From Litorimonas sp. (GTDB taxonomy: Bacteria; Pseudomonadota; Alphaproteobacteria; Caulobacterales; Maricaulaceae), in NCBI GenBank assembly GCA_029936425.1, contig JAPYSU010000011.1:10387-74386 (forward strand): a DNA stretch of 64,000 bases. The letters run 5' to 3'. Of this stretch, positions 63,633 through 64,000 are shown piece by piece; positions within the stretch are counted from its first letter, which is position 1; each line of letters starts with the position of its first letter. A program made the translations under genes and the position numbers. The notes under the pieces were generated by a model. The model saw only the letters and a program-made list of their open reading frames with translations, was not told where the DNA came from and made no database searches.

Positions 63633-63669
63633 CTGGGAGATGGATTACAAGAACAAGTCTTGTAATGAC
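63633..63669 (-). repeat. REP-like palindrome B, minus copy
   Basis: Minus strand GTCATTACAAGA-CTTGT-TCTTGTAAT then CCATCTCC. Same unit as 63512-63548 with a G-C pair replaced by A-T in the stem. Confidence 0.7.
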
Positions 63670-63823
63670 GGGGGTAGAAAGTTAAGTCCACAGTTTCTAA
63701 AGTGTGCATCGCCCAAGCGTTCCTTCCTGCTCGCCATCGGGGGCGGAGCTTTGGCGTTCGTCCTTGAATAAAGTGGACAGCCCGCGTGACGGCCCCCGCG
63801 ATGGAGACCAAGGGAAATATGTT

Positions 63824-64000
63824 TTACGCGACAACCGTCACGCGGCGGCGGTTTATATCGCAGCGGCCTTGTAGCGATCCTCCTGTGTCGGAGGTCGTCC
63901 GCAGTCTAAGGTCTCGGTCTCTGTCTTCCGGGTAGTCTCGAAAGAAAGAGGTTAGAGCCTCGAGCGTCAGGCACGCGCCTTGATAGACCCGGATCCGTCC
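63824..64000 (-). CDS. Partial C-terminus of an unidentified protein
   Basis: An open frame enters from the right edge on the minus strand and ends at TAA (63824-63826), 58 codons. The visible peptide is Arg-rich (VYQGACLTLEALTSFFRDY, LRLRTTSDTGG, NRRRVTVVA). I recognise no family. The absence of stops over 58 codons is suggestive but not proof of a gene; it could also be chance in GC-rich repeat-adjacent sequence. Confidence 0.35.
   Translation of the reverse strand, partial: GRIRVYQGACLTLEALTSFFRDYPEDRDRDLRLRTTSDTGGSLQGRCDINRRRVTVVA

Larger units (their letters stand above)
63202..63823. other. Repeat-rich non-coding region
   Basis: About 620 bases with no credible gene. It holds five palindromic REP-like units (63277-63669), each beginning with GTCA on one strand; short open frames across them are by-products of the palindromes. 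Confidence 0.6.

Noticed and set aside
63277..63669. CRISPR array
   Set aside because: Units are inverted, unevenly spaced and differ in their stems; there are no regular spacers or cas genes.
63352..63811. Short minus-strand open frames in the repeat island
   Set aside because: They cross palindromic repeats and lack ribosome sites or recognisable domains.

Overview
The window reads as a gene-dense stretch of chromosome from an alphaproteobacterium of moderate GC content. The strongest taxonomic signals are conserved gene orders: serC-serA-purA; tolQ-tolR-tolA-tolB-pal-cpoB followed by tilS-ftsH-folP; and prmC-DUF4167-clpB. DUF4167 is a largely alphaproteobacterial family. The mix of housekeeping operons with a TonB receptor, an AlkB-type alkane hydroxylase, BLUF-fold proteins and many lipoproteins suits a marine Hyphomonadaceae/Maricaulales-like bacterium, but that family placement is inference. 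I see no phage, IS element, CRISPR array, rRNA or tRNA.

Layout. 1-8.4 kb is accessory: a probable DUF1015 protein running off the left edge, a SemiSWEET transporter, a small MscS channel, a tandem pair of degenerate BLUF proteins, a small lipoprotein, a TPP riboswitch-PH-domain protein-thiC unit, a lipoprotein histidine phosphatase, a third BLUF protein and an esterase. 8.7-14.2 kb holds a large transglutaminase-like membrane protein coupled to a GGCT-like protein, and a polyproline metallopeptidase-like lipoprotein with a small lipoprotein. 14.4-18.7 kb is serine biosynthesis (serC-serA, with a structured leader) and purA. 18.7-29.5 kb on the minus strand is tolQRAB-pal-cpoB, tilS, ftsH, folP, a TM2 membrane protein and thiD. 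29.8-43.3 kb mixes prfA, a TonB receptor, a TetR regulator divergent from alkB, a giant MscK-like channel, an ABC-F ATPase, a TadG-like protein with a 20-aspartate tract and a YceI lipoprotein. 43.4-49.6 kb on the plus strand is ppk2-pgi-PPIase-hisS, then a peroxiredoxin and an MBL hydrolase. 49.6-61.7 kb has a YdbH-like giant, an M23 peptidase, a DUF4282 protein with a histone-like tail, clpB, DUF4167, prmC, a hydrolase and a glycosyltransferase. 61.7-63.2 kb is infC-rpmI-rplT. The right end is a cluster of palindromic REP-like repeats followed by the C-terminus of an unidentified minus-strand gene.

How genes work together. Thiamine genes sit at two sites, thiC under a riboswitch and thiD after folP. 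Tol-Pal, the YdbH-like protein, the M23 peptidase and the mechanosensitive channels act on the envelope. The TonB receptor, TetR regulator and alkB look like a hydrocarbon uptake and oxidation locus. prfA and prmC, which are adjacent in many alphaproteobacteria, are 27 kb apart.

The observations most worth follow-up are: (1) a TPP riboswitch whose first gene is a membrane PH-domain protein rather than thiC, with a likely GTG start just 3' of the aptamer; (2) three BLUF-fold proteins, each lacking at least one residue needed for canonical flavin photochemistry; (3) inverted pairs of REP-like palindromes whose stems carry compensatory changes; and (4) an alkane hydroxylase with a substituted signature glutamate.
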